From contig QJNS01000075.1 in the NCBI GenBank assembly GCA_004154925.1, positions 1 to 64,000 on the forward strand: 64,000 nucleotides of DNA, in the 5' to 3' direction. Origin of the DNA: Monosporascus cannonballus (Eukaryota > Ascomycota > Sordariomycetes > Xylariales). Below, in pieces: positions 47,539 to 58,137 of this stretch (the stretch's first letter is position 1; each line of letters opens with the position of its first letter). Both the position numbers and the translations under genes were made by a program. Under the pieces are notes generated by a model that worked only from the letters and a program-made list of their open reading frames with translations, made no database searches and was not told the origin of the DNA.

Positions 47539-48997
47539 ATGGTCAAGGAGACAAAGCTGTACGATGCGCTTGGCGTCAAGCCAGATGCATCACAAGATGA
47601 GATCAAGAAAGCATACAGGTAAATTAATGGCATTCTAATCTCCCGTTACACGCTCCACCTTTTCTCTCCCTACCATTAAGGCTTGCTGGCGAGTCGCTGG
47701 TCCTCGAAGCATGACGAAGGACGTGGTGTCGATCGTTTGCTCCACCAGCTAGGCTGGCCTTGCCTCACTTTTTCGAATTGTCACACCAAGGCTAACCACA
47801 TGTCTTACGTACAGGAAAGCTGCATTAAAGTGGCACCCCGACAAGAACAAAGATAAGCCCGAAGCCTCCGAGAAATTCAAGGAATGCTCGCAGGCATACG
47901 AGATCCTGTCCGACCCGGAAAAGCGCAAGACATACGACCAGTTCGGCCTAGAATTCCTCCTCCGCGGCGGCGCAGCACCCCCGCCGGGCGAGAACCCGTT
48001 CGCCGGGGCGGCAGGAGCAGGGGGGATGCCCGGAGGTTTCGACGGCTTCAGCTTCGGCGGCATGCCCAACGGCGGCGGCGCCCGGACCTTCCACTTCAGC
48101 ACGAGTGGAGGTCCCGGAGCCGGCGGCTTCAGCTTCAGCAACCCCGAGAGCATATTCACCGAGTTCATGCGCGGTAACGCTGGCAGCATGGGAGGGGGCG
48201 CCGACGACGACGACTTCATGTCCTTCTTCCCCGGGGCCGGCATCCCCCGTAGCGCCGGCGGCAGGTCGAGCAGGATGCGCAGCAGCGGTTTCCCCGGCGG
48301 TGCGGACCCCTTCGGGGCCAGCGGTGCCGGCGGTGGCGGTGGCGGTGGCGGTGGCGCTAGGGAAGCCACTCCCGAGGTTACGACGGTCGAGCGCGGTCTG
48401 CCGGTCACCCTCGAAGAGCTGTACAACGGCGTCACCAAGAAGATGAAGATCAAGCGGAAGACGTTCGACGAGACGGGCAAGCGGACGACCACCGACCAGG
48501 TCCTCGAGGTGCCCATCAAGCCCGGCCTGAAGAAGGGGAGCAAGATTAAGTTCAAGGGCGTCGGCGACCAGGAGGAGGGCGGCAAGCAGGATCTGCACTT
48601 TATCGTGGAAGAGGTAAGTTCGCCATTTTATTTTATTTCCTAGCTTTATCCGACGATCTCTAGGCGGAGAGTGGCACGGTCTGCTAACACACAATCGCTA
48701 CAGAAAGCGCACCCCCTCTACACCCGCGACGGCGACGACCTGATCCACCGGATCGACCTCGACCTCAAGGAGGCGCTGACGGGCTGGAAGCGGACCATCA
48801 CCACCATCGACGGCAAGCAGCTGAACATCGAGAAGGCGGGGCCCACGGGGCCCAACACGTCGGACACGTACCCCGGGCTCGGCATGCCCCTCTCCAAGAA
48901 GCCCGGCGAGCGTGGCAACTTCATCGTCAAGTACAACGTCAAGTTCCCCACGAGCCTGACGCCGAGGCAGAAGCAGCAGCTGAAGGAAATCCTATAA
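47539..48997 (+). CDS. SIS1: Class B (type II) J-domain co-chaperone, Sis1/Psi1 orthologue
   Basis: Three exons (47,539-47,618; 47,815-48,613; 48,704-48,997), GT-AG introns, 390 residues. Residues 4-70 form a J domain with HPD at 34-36 ([11 protein letters not shown]) and [17 protein letters not shown] Gly/Phe-rich and Gly/Met-like linker (about 75-210) follows and includes a pure Gly run. Two substrate-binding beta domains come next ([60 protein letters not shown]). There are no CxxCxGxG zinc repeats, so it is class B rather than the Ydj1 class. It stimulates Hsp70 ATPase activity and hands over misfolded proteins in cytosol and nucleus. The end ([17 protein letters not shown]) is that of the family. 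Regulation by Hsf1 is likely from the upstream element. Confidence 0.93.
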
Positions 48998-50089
48998 GAG
49001 AAAGGGGATGGATGATTAAGGTTGTAGGCGCGGGTACCCCCTAAAAATATGAAAAGATTGCGCACCGCGGTGGAAGAATAAGAAGCATGGGAAGTTGACG
49101 GAGGGGTCTGTCAGTCTTCTTTGTTATGTTATTGCACGAGTGGATGGAGCCCCGATGGGCGGCGGTTGGCATGGTTATTTATCCTATAGGTCTGTTGGGG
49201 CACCCAGATTCCATTAGCGGCGTTGGCTGGTTATCATGATGACGATGATGGATTCTTCTATTGCGGGGGGTTTTTTTTATTACATATCTTTATGCTCTCA
49301 GTCATTATGATACGGATAATTCATAAAGCAAGGTACATATATATGCATGCATGACCAACGATGGACTCGATTCTCTGTAGTGATGGAAAACCCTTGGTGT
49401 GTATGGCAGACAGGAAGGCAGGCAGAAGGCGGTTTAACCACTTACAGTATTATATAGATTGCTTTGCAGTCCGCAGCGTAATAGGACGGAACTGCTATAT
49501 CGCAAATGCATGTATGTAAACTTCATGTGAATTAAACTCAACTAAACCGCGCGCACTGACTGATACCTAGGGCACGAATCGAGGCCCGGCTCTGAGGTAG
49601 CCTCGGCCCGGACATGTACCCGGCAATTTTACCCCCCGGATGCGCCTTATCGAAGACCCCTCGAGTTTCGAGGCATGTAGCGTCCCGCGGGACGGTCCTG
49701 TGCGGGCAGACGAGAAAGGAGGTAGGGAGCCGCAGGGGCAAATCTGTCTTCGGATACCGCTGCTAGGTCAGGCGCGGAGATGCCTTGTGACAAGTTAGAA
49801 ACTGAACCGAGCTTAATGTACAGTAGAGGTAACCGAATCTGCTTACACTCCCGATGAATGAGGCTTCTGGAATTACGCGTGAAAATCATCTCTTGCGGTG
49901 TTGACGCAGCATCTGCATTGGCGGCCCGTCTAGAGAGTAGTCGCCCCGACCTATGCAGGTACCCGCGTGCGTTCGACACAGTTCCCGCGGCCAGTTACAA
50001 ACAGTAGAGGCACCAGCTCTAGACATTACTGTAACCGATATCTACAGCCCCTCCAAGAAAACCATAGTAGCTATTCGGCTGCCGATTCT
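48998..50089. other. Intergenic between convergent SIS1 and RIT1
   Basis: About 1.1 kb with no recognised gene. It starts with a T-rich SIS1 3' region (TTTTTTTTAT near 49,270). Short minus-strand frames at 49,538-49,979 lack motifs. Confidence 0.55.
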
Positions 50090-51698
50090 CTAGCCCATGA
50101 GATAGCTATTCACGCTCTGCAGCGTAGCTCTGCTCGGGTTCGCCTCCGGGAACCTCGTCATGATGCTCCCGAGCTTGACCTTAATCACGCCCTTGTTGAC
50201 ATCGGGCCGCTCCCGGCGCGGGCCGAGGTTCCCCTCAGCCTCCTGGAACCGGCAGAGCAAGGCGAGAGCGACGCCCACCGAGAGGTCCTTTCCGCTCTCG
50301 CAGGCGATGAGCACCCGCCCGGAGCCAGATTGAGTTAGACCGGCGTCTTCAGCTTCTGCGCCTGCCCTCTCGAGATACTGCTGCACGAAGGCGCAGATGT
50401 GAGGCAGGGCGAGACGGAGGTTGCGGCTGGCGACCTTGTGTTTGCCGATGCCGACGTCCATCAGCACGGGGCTCTTCCACCACGAGGAGGCGTCCGTAGC
50501 TTTAGCATGCATAGCGACGACGCAAGTCGAAGATGGCTGTTCAGCTATCGGAAGAGCACTGGCGAACAGGCGCGGAGCAATTTCTTTTGGCGCGGAGGCG
50601 GCGGCTGACGAGGCGTGGCTCGCGACCAGCGAGCGGATCAGGTCCGGTAGGTCCGGCTCCGGGGTGGAGAGGAGCAGGTCCGCGTGTTCCCAGAAGACGG
50701 GCGGCGTCAATCCACTACGGAGCCGAGGTTAGCCGGATGATCAATTAATCAATTCGCCCCGGGAAAAAGGGGCCGGGAAGTGATCGAGTCAACACCTACA
50801 AGGCCCAGTTCTCGGTGTCGTCGCCCGCCCCCTGGATGTAGCCCCCCTCGCTCATCTCGGCCCCGACGACCTGCCGAGAGCTGGTGCAGCATATGATGGG
50901 GTGGTAGTCCTCGAAGACCACGTCGGTGGGCGCGAGCCGCGACTCCTGCGTCACCCAGATCGGCCGCAGCGGCTTCCTCAGCTTCCGCCTCAGCGCCGGG
51001 AGGTCCACGCCGAGCGACCTCAGCAGTGCCACGTGCTCGGGAATCCGGGCCCGCATCTGCGCGCGCTCCGAGTCGGACACGACGTTGGGCGGCACGTGGA
51101 CGTCGAAGGCCAAGGGCGGGCCGCCCGCATCGCCTTCCGCACCCGCATCCGCATCCGCATCCGCGTCCCCGTCCCCATCCCCATCTCCTTTCTCTCGCCC
51201 CGGAGGGGCGGGAAACAGCGCGTTGTTGAGGACGCAGCACCAGATGGGCACGGTCTTGCTGAGGGCGTCGGGCATGCGCTTGCCGCGGCGGGTCGAGTCG
51301 ACGACGACGCAGCCGTCGCGCTCGCCGACGAGGTCCAGCAGGTGCAGGTTGAGGCGGCGCGCGCTGAAGCGCCACTGGCCGAAGTGGCCGTCGGTGCTCT
51401 TGAAGTAGGCCGACGCCGCCTTGCTCCGGGGCGGCACGTACCAGCTGCCGCAGCGCTCGTTGGCGACCACGGGCCGGCGCCGCCGCCCGGGCGGCCCGAA
51501 CGCCGCCGCCACCTCGGCCACGAACGCCGCGTCCTCGCGGATCGACCGCAGCCGGTTGCCCACCGACAGGTTGCGCCGCCGCAGGTCCTGCAGGATGCTG
51601 TTGAAGTTGTGGTTCTTCGTCTGCGGCGGCGCAAAGGCCGCCTCCTCCTCCTCCTCCTCCGCCGACGAGGTCTGCGGGGCTGCGGATGCGCCACCCAT
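50090..51698 (-). CDS. RIT1: Initiator tRNA phosphoribosyl transferase (tRNA A64-2'-O-ribosylphosphate transferase)
   Basis: Two exons: 51,698-50,800 and 50,714-50,090, with an 85-bp GTAGGT...CCGTAG intron in phase 2; 507 residues, close to yeast Rit1 (513). Splicing yields GAGDDTENWAFGLTPPVFWE, the Rit1 signature, whereas the unspliced frame would stop after ENWAL. The N-terminal half includes RCGSWYVPP, AYFKSTDGHFGQW and DSTRRGKRMPDALSKTVPIW. The C-terminal domain has a phosphatase-like loop ACESGKDLSVGVALALLC. The enzyme attaches a ribosyl phosphate to A64 of initiator methionine tRNA and so keeps it out of elongation. A Gly/Asp/Ala linker (GDGDGDADADADAG) is coded by a short in-frame repeat at 51,139-51,186. 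The start at 51,698 is preferred; in-frame codons upstream read through a TATATA repeat. Confidence 0.93.
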
Positions 51699-52180
51699 CG
51701 TCGCACCTTTGTGTAGGTACGCTAGGATACGTATATATATATATATGTATAGCAAGAAGCGAAACGCAGTTTTACTGGATCGACGGTGATCTTTTTGGTA
51801 AAGGGTTGCATTCCTATTGCGGCATCCATCTTCAAATTCAAAAATCCCGAACTTTAACAGGGGCTAGTCGTCAGCTGGTTGTCAACTGCTGCCAGCTCAC
51901 GACTGTGGAAATTTTATGTCGATCTTGGGAGCTTTGGGTGAATGGGCAAGAAGAGTAGATGGAGTGGTTCAGGTCATCAAATATTCGATAGAAGAGCAAA
52001 TCACAGAAGTAGATCTTAATTGTAGTATGTTAAGCATCGTAATTAGCCTGCAAACAAGTGTGCTCAGGAGCACAGAGCCGGGCGCCGTGTTTAGCTAACA
52101 TATGGGGTATCATTGTGGCGGAATCTCCCTTCCTTCCTCGTCCAAGGTGCTCGCATATGCGGGCCAGGGCTCTCCTATGG
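51699..52180. other. RIT1 upstream region with (TA)n
   Basis: A short TATATATATATATATG tract lies at about 51,731-51,746, 35-50 bp before the RIT1 start. No gene is seen in the rest of this interval, which separates RIT1 from the coiled-coil gene on the same strand. Confidence 0.6.
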
Positions 52181-53227
52181 TCAGCAGACCACCTCCGCTT
52201 TCGCGAGCACCGAGTAGTCGCCGTCCTTCTTCAGCAGACACGGCGTGATCATCATGTCGACCACGTGCTGCGAGCCCAGCTTGGCCTTGATCTCCATCGT
52301 CTCCTCCTGGAACGGGAAGCCCCTCGTCAGCTCACTGCCGGGCTTGTTGGACATCAAGGGTTCGTAGTGCGAGCGAGCGAAGATGCCGCTGAGCTCCGCT
52401 CCTATCATGACGATCTCGCCTATGCTCTTCTTCAGCTCCTCCATGTTCTTCCCCGTCGCGAAATGCTTGGTCGCGTCGTATATCTGCTTCATGACGGCGT
52501 CCAGTACCGTGGCGTCAACCTCGCAGGATTGGTGGAGCAGCCGCCCGGTCTCCATTCGCCAGACTTGGTACTCCGCATCCGACACCTTGGGCGTCATCAT
52601 TCCGGACAGCGTCCTCAGCATGTTTCTGATGTCCTGGCCCCAGATCCTGCCGGGCTTCATGAAGAGCGCCGAGTGGACGTATCGCCAGATGAGCGCGCGC
52701 AGCAGGTAGCCGACCATCTGCGAGCCCATGTAGGACTCCCATTTGCTCGAGAGCTGGTCCAGCTCCTCGCGCGACTTCTGCGGTAACAGGCTCGTGTCGG
52801 TTGACTCGCTGAACCGCTTCATCGACGCGTTGCGGATCCTCTCCCGGAGCTTGGTGAAGAGGGACACCACGTGCGCCTCGGGGATATCCTGCGCGACTGC
52901 CTGCGCGGGCGCCGTGCGGTTTTGCAGCAGCCTGAGCTGGTGTTGCAGGGCCTCGCACTGCTTCGTCTTCGCGGCGAGCTCATTGGTCGTTTTGCGGAAG
53001 CGGTTCTCCACTTCGTCTTTTTCCGCCTGGGTAAGAGTCAATCCGTGACCACCGCGCAGCAGGCGGTTTTCCGCCTCGAGCTTCCGGATCCTGGCCTCGT
53101 AGTCCTCTTTCGCGGCCGCCCATTGGTCCTTGGCCTCCCTGTACTCGTGGTTGAGCTGTCGGTACTTTTTGTCGCGGTCGGCGAGGTGCCCCTGCACCTC
53201 TTTCAGTTGCGATCGCAGCGTATCCAT
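52181..53227 (-). CDS. Coiled-coil protein of an expanded fungal family, intact paralogue
   Basis: Intronless, 348 residues from the ATG at 53,227 (MDTLRSQLKE); five more upstream codons would need a TTG start. Residues 1-105 are a continuous coiled coil. The globular part begins near residue 120 (VVSLFTKLRERIRN) and contains YLLRALIWRYVHSALFMKPG and GRIWGQDIRNMLRTLSG. It then has YQVWRMETGRLLHQSCEVD and ends with a LVTP-like MMITPCLLKK, DYSVLAKAEVVC. The same order of blocks is found in the neighbouring pseudogene at 53,718-55,287, so the two are paralogues. The family is common and variable in filamentous ascomycetes. I know no biochemical function for it and do not assign one. Confidence 0.75.
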   Translation of the reverse strand: MDTLRSQLKEVQGHLADRDKKYRQLNHEYREAKDQWAAAKEDYEARIRKLEAENRLLRGGHGLTLTQAEKDEVENRFRKTTNELAAKTKQCEALQHQLRLLQNRTAPAQAVAQDIPEAHVVSLFTKLRERIRNASMKRFSESTDTSLLPQKSREELDQLSSKWESYMGSQMVGYLLRALIWRYVHSALFMKPGRIWGQDIRNMLRTLSGMMTPKVSDAEYQVWRMETGRLLHQSCEVDATVLDAVMKQIYDATKHFATGKNMEELKKSIGEIVMIGAELSGIFARSHYEPLMSNKPGSELTRGFPFQEETMEIKAKLGSQHVVDMMITPCLLKKDGDYSVLAKAEVVC

Positions 53228-53717
53228 CGTCGTGACGATCAAAAAGTTTGTTTACAGTAGCAGCTCGGCTGAGGTTGGTGAAATGGTGTGGGAAGGAAGG
53301 TTTTACGGCCAGAGCTCCCCAAATTTTTAAAGATTGAGTTTCCAGAAGCTGCCTCGCCTTATCGAGAGCCCATTGTTTGCCATAATTTCTTTATTGCAGC
53401 AAGCATTCTTTGTTGCTTGCGTCACGATCGCATAACCAAGCATTTCACCACCAACACACCCTGCGATTCAATATCCCCTCAATTCATAGAAGACTCTACC
53501 TTAGTTTTTATGAGTACGTAACGCAACGCCCTTTTCCCCGTGCAATAGCAAATCGAGTATCTACTGATCACCTCAACAGGTACCTGGCTAGGTACTTGGG
53601 TGCAGGAATGTTTATTCCAGTTTCCAGTAATTGATCGTGTATGGTGGCATCAAGGCATCATTCCGCATCAGAAGTGCCCGCCCTGGCCTGCCTTCTAATG
53701 CCGTCCCTTCTGTTGCT

Positions 53718-55287
53718 TTAGCAGACAGCTGCTTTAGCAAGAACCGTGTACTCGTTGTAGTTCTCACCAGCCGAATTTCCTCATCTGTAACACTAACTGT
53801 TAGTTAATCATTCAGAAAAGACACGAGTGGAGGTCTTACTTGAACAAGGCAGGAGTGACTAGGAGATCGATTTCAGGCCTTCCAGTCACCTTACCACCTA
53901 TGGTCTCCATCCATACATCTGAGAATATCACATTGCTCCCTTCGTGCAGTCCACATGCCCTGTACTTCGCCTTTGCCTGGGCAAAGGCTGCAGCCAACTG
54001 CGAGGCTTTGGTGATGATCTTAGTTAGAATGGATTCAAGGCTGGGTTCCGCACGAACAAAATCAAACTGGTGGACTCGCGTATTCAAGACTCGAGTGAGA
54101 ATACCAATCCCGTTCTTGTCGATCTCAGAATTCTCGTGAAGAACCATGCAGACGTGCGCCCGTAGTGCATGATACTTCTTCTCCTGCGAGTTTGTCAAGC
54201 CCATCTTCTAGCTGTCAGCCCGTGTCCCATACAAACTATGAACGAGTGACATACTCTTGTATGATTCGTATATGATATTACCGAGAGGGTTTCCCCAAAC
54301 CTTACTAGGTGAAAGGAGAACATTCACGGCGAGGAACCGCCAGATGAATGCTTGGAAGAATGATGAAATGCACTGGCGTCGTACTACAACGGCAGGGTAC
54401 ACTGCTGACACCAGATTGAAATAATCGTGCTAAGGCGACTCCAAGAGCAACTTGATAGGACGGTTGAAGCGCTGCTGTGCCAGGTTGCGAATTAGGAATT
54501 TCAGCTCCTTCCATTGAGAGACGATGGCACCATCATCTACCACGGTGAAGGTTCGGTCGGTTGATCTGAGCTGCTCAATCTCGCCAAGTGCTTCATTGAG
54601 TGAAGTTCTCATGGCTTCGTGCTCCTTCTCTTTCTCCTCCGACGTTTTTCTGATCTGGAGATTGCGCTTCTTCAGTCTCTGGATTTCATCAGTCAATCTT
54701 CTGGCGCTCTCTTCCGTGCCGTTGCCACTGATCCCATCTGTGGTTCGCTTTCTAGTGCTCTTAAGTTCGGCAATTTCCTGTGTGATAGCGCGAACGAGGT
54801 TCGTTGTTTCTTGCTGGGAGGTCTTCAGCTCTTGGACATGGTCAAGTAGAACGTTTGTGAATTGCTGCTGGGAGGCCTTCGACTCTCGGACATGGTCAAG
54901 TAGGATGTTCATCACAGCCTGCTGGGAGTTCTTTAGCCCTTGGATGTGACCAACTTGAGTGGAGAAGAGTTCCTCTGCGCGTTGAGCCGTATTAGTCAGG
55001 GTTTTCTGAAATTCCTGCATCTTCTCGTCGAGTATATCCTCTAGGAAAGCCTTAACAACGAGATTCTTCCGGAGATCGGTAACCTTGACATGTGTCCGGC
55101 CACCGGAAAATCCAGTGTGGGTGGAATCTGTAGTGCTCTCCATCTTGTGATTATCTATCATGACGCTTGTGTGGTCAGCTTCTGCGGAAGATCGAATTTC
55201 GTGGGTCATGTCAGGGTCTGCAAGGTGGAATGCATGCTGAGTGGAATCTTCCCACGGCTTCCAAGACCGGGTATTGAAGTACTGCAT
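53718..55287 (-). pseudogene. Paralogue of the coiled-coil protein, broken by three stops
   Basis: From the ATG at 55,287 one frame runs to 53,840, interrupted only by TAG at 54,430-54,432 and TAG at 54,208-54,210. A 55-bp intron (GTAAGA...TTACAG with AACTAAC branch site, 53,839-53,785) leads into a last exon. That exon begins A-TGA where Lys-Arg would be expected, then reads GNSAGENYNEYTVLAKAAVC and ends with TAA at 53,718. All three stops can be explained by C-to-T (CAG, CAG, CGA). Domains: coiled coil (about 70-230) with two near-identical LLDHV-x-E(S/L)K-x-SQQ repeats, WKELKFLIRNLAQQRF, AFIWRFLAVNVLLSPSKVWG, LRAHVCMVLHENSEID and LLVTPALFK. No GT-AG pair removes the first two stops while keeping the frame. 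It is probably a recently inactivated gene, divergent from the HSP70-like gene. Confidence 0.75.
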
Positions 55288-55943
55288 GGTGGGTAATGGC
55301 AGTGTTGGCTTGCTTACGGTGGTAGAAGAGGTTCTACGTTTGTAGAAGAGAATTAAATGGAGATGATGGAGTTTCTGTTGCTGGCTGGTTCACATTGACG
55401 GTCTTAGTATGATATTGCAGGTGAAAAGAACATGTGACGTGAGCTTTCTGGATGTAAAAAGTCTATAGTGGTTTAGAGTGAAACTGTATTTGGGTGATCA
55501 CTGCAGTCAGCGCTTCTCAACTTTCCCTTCGAACATCTGGTCTATAAAGAAGGAGCCTCGATCTCATTCCTTTTCTTCACCTAGACCCTTTCTGCGGTTG
55601 TTGCTTTGCCTACCACCTTCTCCCTCCATACTACGTAAGTGCTCGTTTCCCTATTGCATCTCCCAATACTCTTATCATTCATCCTCACGACATCTTTTGG
55701 AGCTCTTTTCCCAGAATTTACCTCTTCCACATCACCCTGCTCCCCCGGAAGCGGCCTATCACAGTCTTAATGTTCTTGATGGTTTTCGCACCACCTTCAC
55801 CTCTCGTTATCCTCAGCTCCCAACTTACAGCTTCTAACTTACCGACATACCTCTCAAGCGTTATCTCTGCTTTCCATAAGCGTCTACATCTGATATACTA
55901 ACTGCATTCAGCCCTTCAATTTGGCAAGTTCTAGGCCGTTACG
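55288..55943. promoter_or_regulatory. Shared upstream region of the divergent coiled-coil pseudogene and HSP70-like gene
   Basis: About 650 bp; CT-rich from 55,540, as in fungal 5' leaders of the plus strand. A plus-strand frame at 55,478-55,837 lacks motifs and is probably leader sequence. No heat-shock element as good as the one before SIS1 was found. Confidence 0.5.
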
Positions 55944-58084
55944 ATGTCATCATCTCGGAAGTCGGTGGTCGGAATTGACTTCGGAACCACGTAAGCAACT
56001 TCCTTAAATATAATTCTACGGGTATCTCCTACGGTTTAAAATGTTTACTTATATCTTCACCAGGTTCTCTGGCGTATCTTGGCTATTCCACAATGGCATG
56101 AAGACGCCTGCCAACCCCGAAGTCATCACGCGGTGGCTGTCAACCCATGCCCGGAATAGTGACCGGGTCAAAGTACCCACGAAGTTATACTACGACAAAC
56201 ATACTAAGGATGTTTCATGGGGATACAACATTCCCGAGGGCGACCCGATTCAATGGTTCAAACTCCTCCTGCTGAATGATGAGGACCTACCGGCGCATCT
56301 ACAAGGGTCTGCCCACATCCGAAGGGCGGGAGCGATGTTGGAGAAACTCGGAAAAGACGCAACTCAGATCACCGGAGATTACCTCAAGCAACTTTGGTAA
56401 CACACTATGAAAGCCATAGAGAAAGCCAAAGGGCCGAGTCTCATCGGAGCAACATCGATTCATGTCGTCCTCAGCGTTCCTGCCATCTATCAAGGTTATG
56501 GGCGAGAGCGGATGCGACGCGCGGCAGAGCTGGCTGGAATACTCGACAAAAGGCCCGTGTGTGAAGACACAACTCTGTCCTTCGTGACTGAGCCTGAAAG
56601 TGCAGTCATGGCTACTCTGCCGGAGCTGGACTATCGCGGAGACCTGAAATCCAACGATACTTTCGTGCATTGTGATTGTGGCGGAGGCACCGTCGACATC
56701 ATTAGTTACATGGTGGTGCAATCAAGCCCCCTCGTCATACGCGAATGCGTGGAGGGTGATGGTAGGCCATTTGTCCCGAATCTCCATGGCTTACAGGATC
56801 CAGCTTACCATCTTTAGGCGCTCTCTGTGGAGCTACATTCCTAGACCAAGATTTCCAACTGTTCGTAAAGAAGAAAATTCCAGGTGGATACAAGGCGTGG
56901 GAGAATACAGAACCGGCAGCCATATCGAAGTTCTTGAACAGCGAATGGGAACACGGTATCAAATGCGATTTCGACGGCTCAGACCGGACCTGGATTCTGG
57001 ACCTCCCAAAGCGAGGCAAAAGAGGCCAACTGGAAGTCACATCGTAGGTCACACAAGTTTCCCCACCCCAGTTCAACCTGTCATGGAGACGATGTTAGTA
57101 ATTAGTAGTTCGGAGATTCACGGAGTCTTTAGCAACGTCACCACCCGCATCAATGGCCTGGTTGGTAACCAAGTCCAAGCCATCAAGAAGAAGACTTCTA
57201 AGAACCCAAAGGTAGGCCCGGTACCCATGTGCATTTGACTGGCAGTTGGCAAAGGTTCCGCACGAAAATCAGAACCCCACTAATATAATAGTAGTTTGTC
57301 ATTCTGGCCGGTGGATTCGGTCGTTGCCCATTCATCTACGCTTCCCTTAGAGATATTTACCAGGGCGTGACAGAAGTCCTACAGTCTGATGGTGAACGCC
57401 CGTGAGTAGTGATGAGGCTCGAACTGATGTAAGGATTGCCCCTGACGAGATTTAGGTGGTCTGCCATTTGCCGAGGAGCAGCGATGTATGGTGCTCTGGG
57501 ACATGGACTGACGGATGGGGGCGTCCGAGTCCAATCAAGGGTATCCAGACTGAGTTATGGATGGACATTTGATGAGCATTTCCAGCTGGGGAAGCATCTC
57601 CGCCAAGACAAAACGTGGTCTGAACTGCACGGCTGTTACATAGCCAGTGACCAGATGAAATGGGCGATCAAACGAGTAAGTTATGGCATAATCATTCTAC
57701 CTTGTTTCCACGCATATCTTACCAACATATGATCAGGGCGACGACGTCGAGACCAGCCATGCCAAGACCTTCCCCTATTGCAGGAAATATTCTTTGCGGG
57801 AGACCGGCAAACGAGTTTGCTACGAGGAAATTTACACGAGTACCAAGTCCGACCCCGCATCACGACTTGGTTCGGGCTACGAGATCCCACTCCTCACTTC
57901 AGTTAAATGGGAGTTGCCGGCTCGTGCGGAAGAGCTGCCCGTCGTCCGAAGTAACCATAGGAGCTATCGTCGATTCGACTTCGAGATCCAGATGGAGGTT
58001 TCCGGCGCGTCTCTCGATTTGAGAATTGTCGCTGATGGAAAGGTCCTGGGAGCCAAAAGTCCCCAAGTCAAAAAAACAGCCTGA
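55944..58084 (+). pseudogene. HSP70-like (HSPA12-type) ATPase gene with a single in-frame stop
   Basis: Seven exons: 55,944-55,990; 56,064-56,761; 56,818-57,043; 57,106-57,211; 57,295-57,401; 57,456-57,675; 57,737-58,084. All keep one frame (584 codons). The only defect is TAA at 56,398-56,400 (codon 128), inside LKQLW-stop-HTMKAIEKAKG, where Gln or another residue is expected. Actin/HSP70-fold motifs are intact: phosphate-1 GIDFGTTFSGVSW, HVVLSVPAIYQGYGRERMRR, phosphate-2 CDCGGGTVDIISY and adenosine VILAGGFGRCPFIYASL. The C-terminal beta-rich part (TSVKWELPARAEELPV...FDFEIQMEV) is usual for these fungal proteins, which lack a classical substrate-binding lid. Either the gene died very recently, or this strain carries a null allele, or the base is wrong. 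A fourth-intron acceptor has two possible AGs (57,105 or 57,108). The role is unknown; such genes are numerous and variable in fungi. Confidence 0.8.
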
Positions 58085-58137
58085 ATCTCTGCGTTACAAC
58101 ACTTAGGCGGACACTGGAGCCTGCTATCGATCCATCA

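Noticed and set aside
54165..54260. Intron with GTATGT donor that would remove the second amber of the coiled-coil paralogue
   Set aside because: Its only nearby acceptor shifts the frame away from the clearly homologous LRAHVCMVLHENSEID segment.
29356..56400. Idea that TAG or TAA is read as an amino acid in this organism
   Set aside because: RIT1 and the Rup1-like gene end with TAG, and CDC34 and SIS1 with TAA, at the expected family C-termini. The codons still mean stop.
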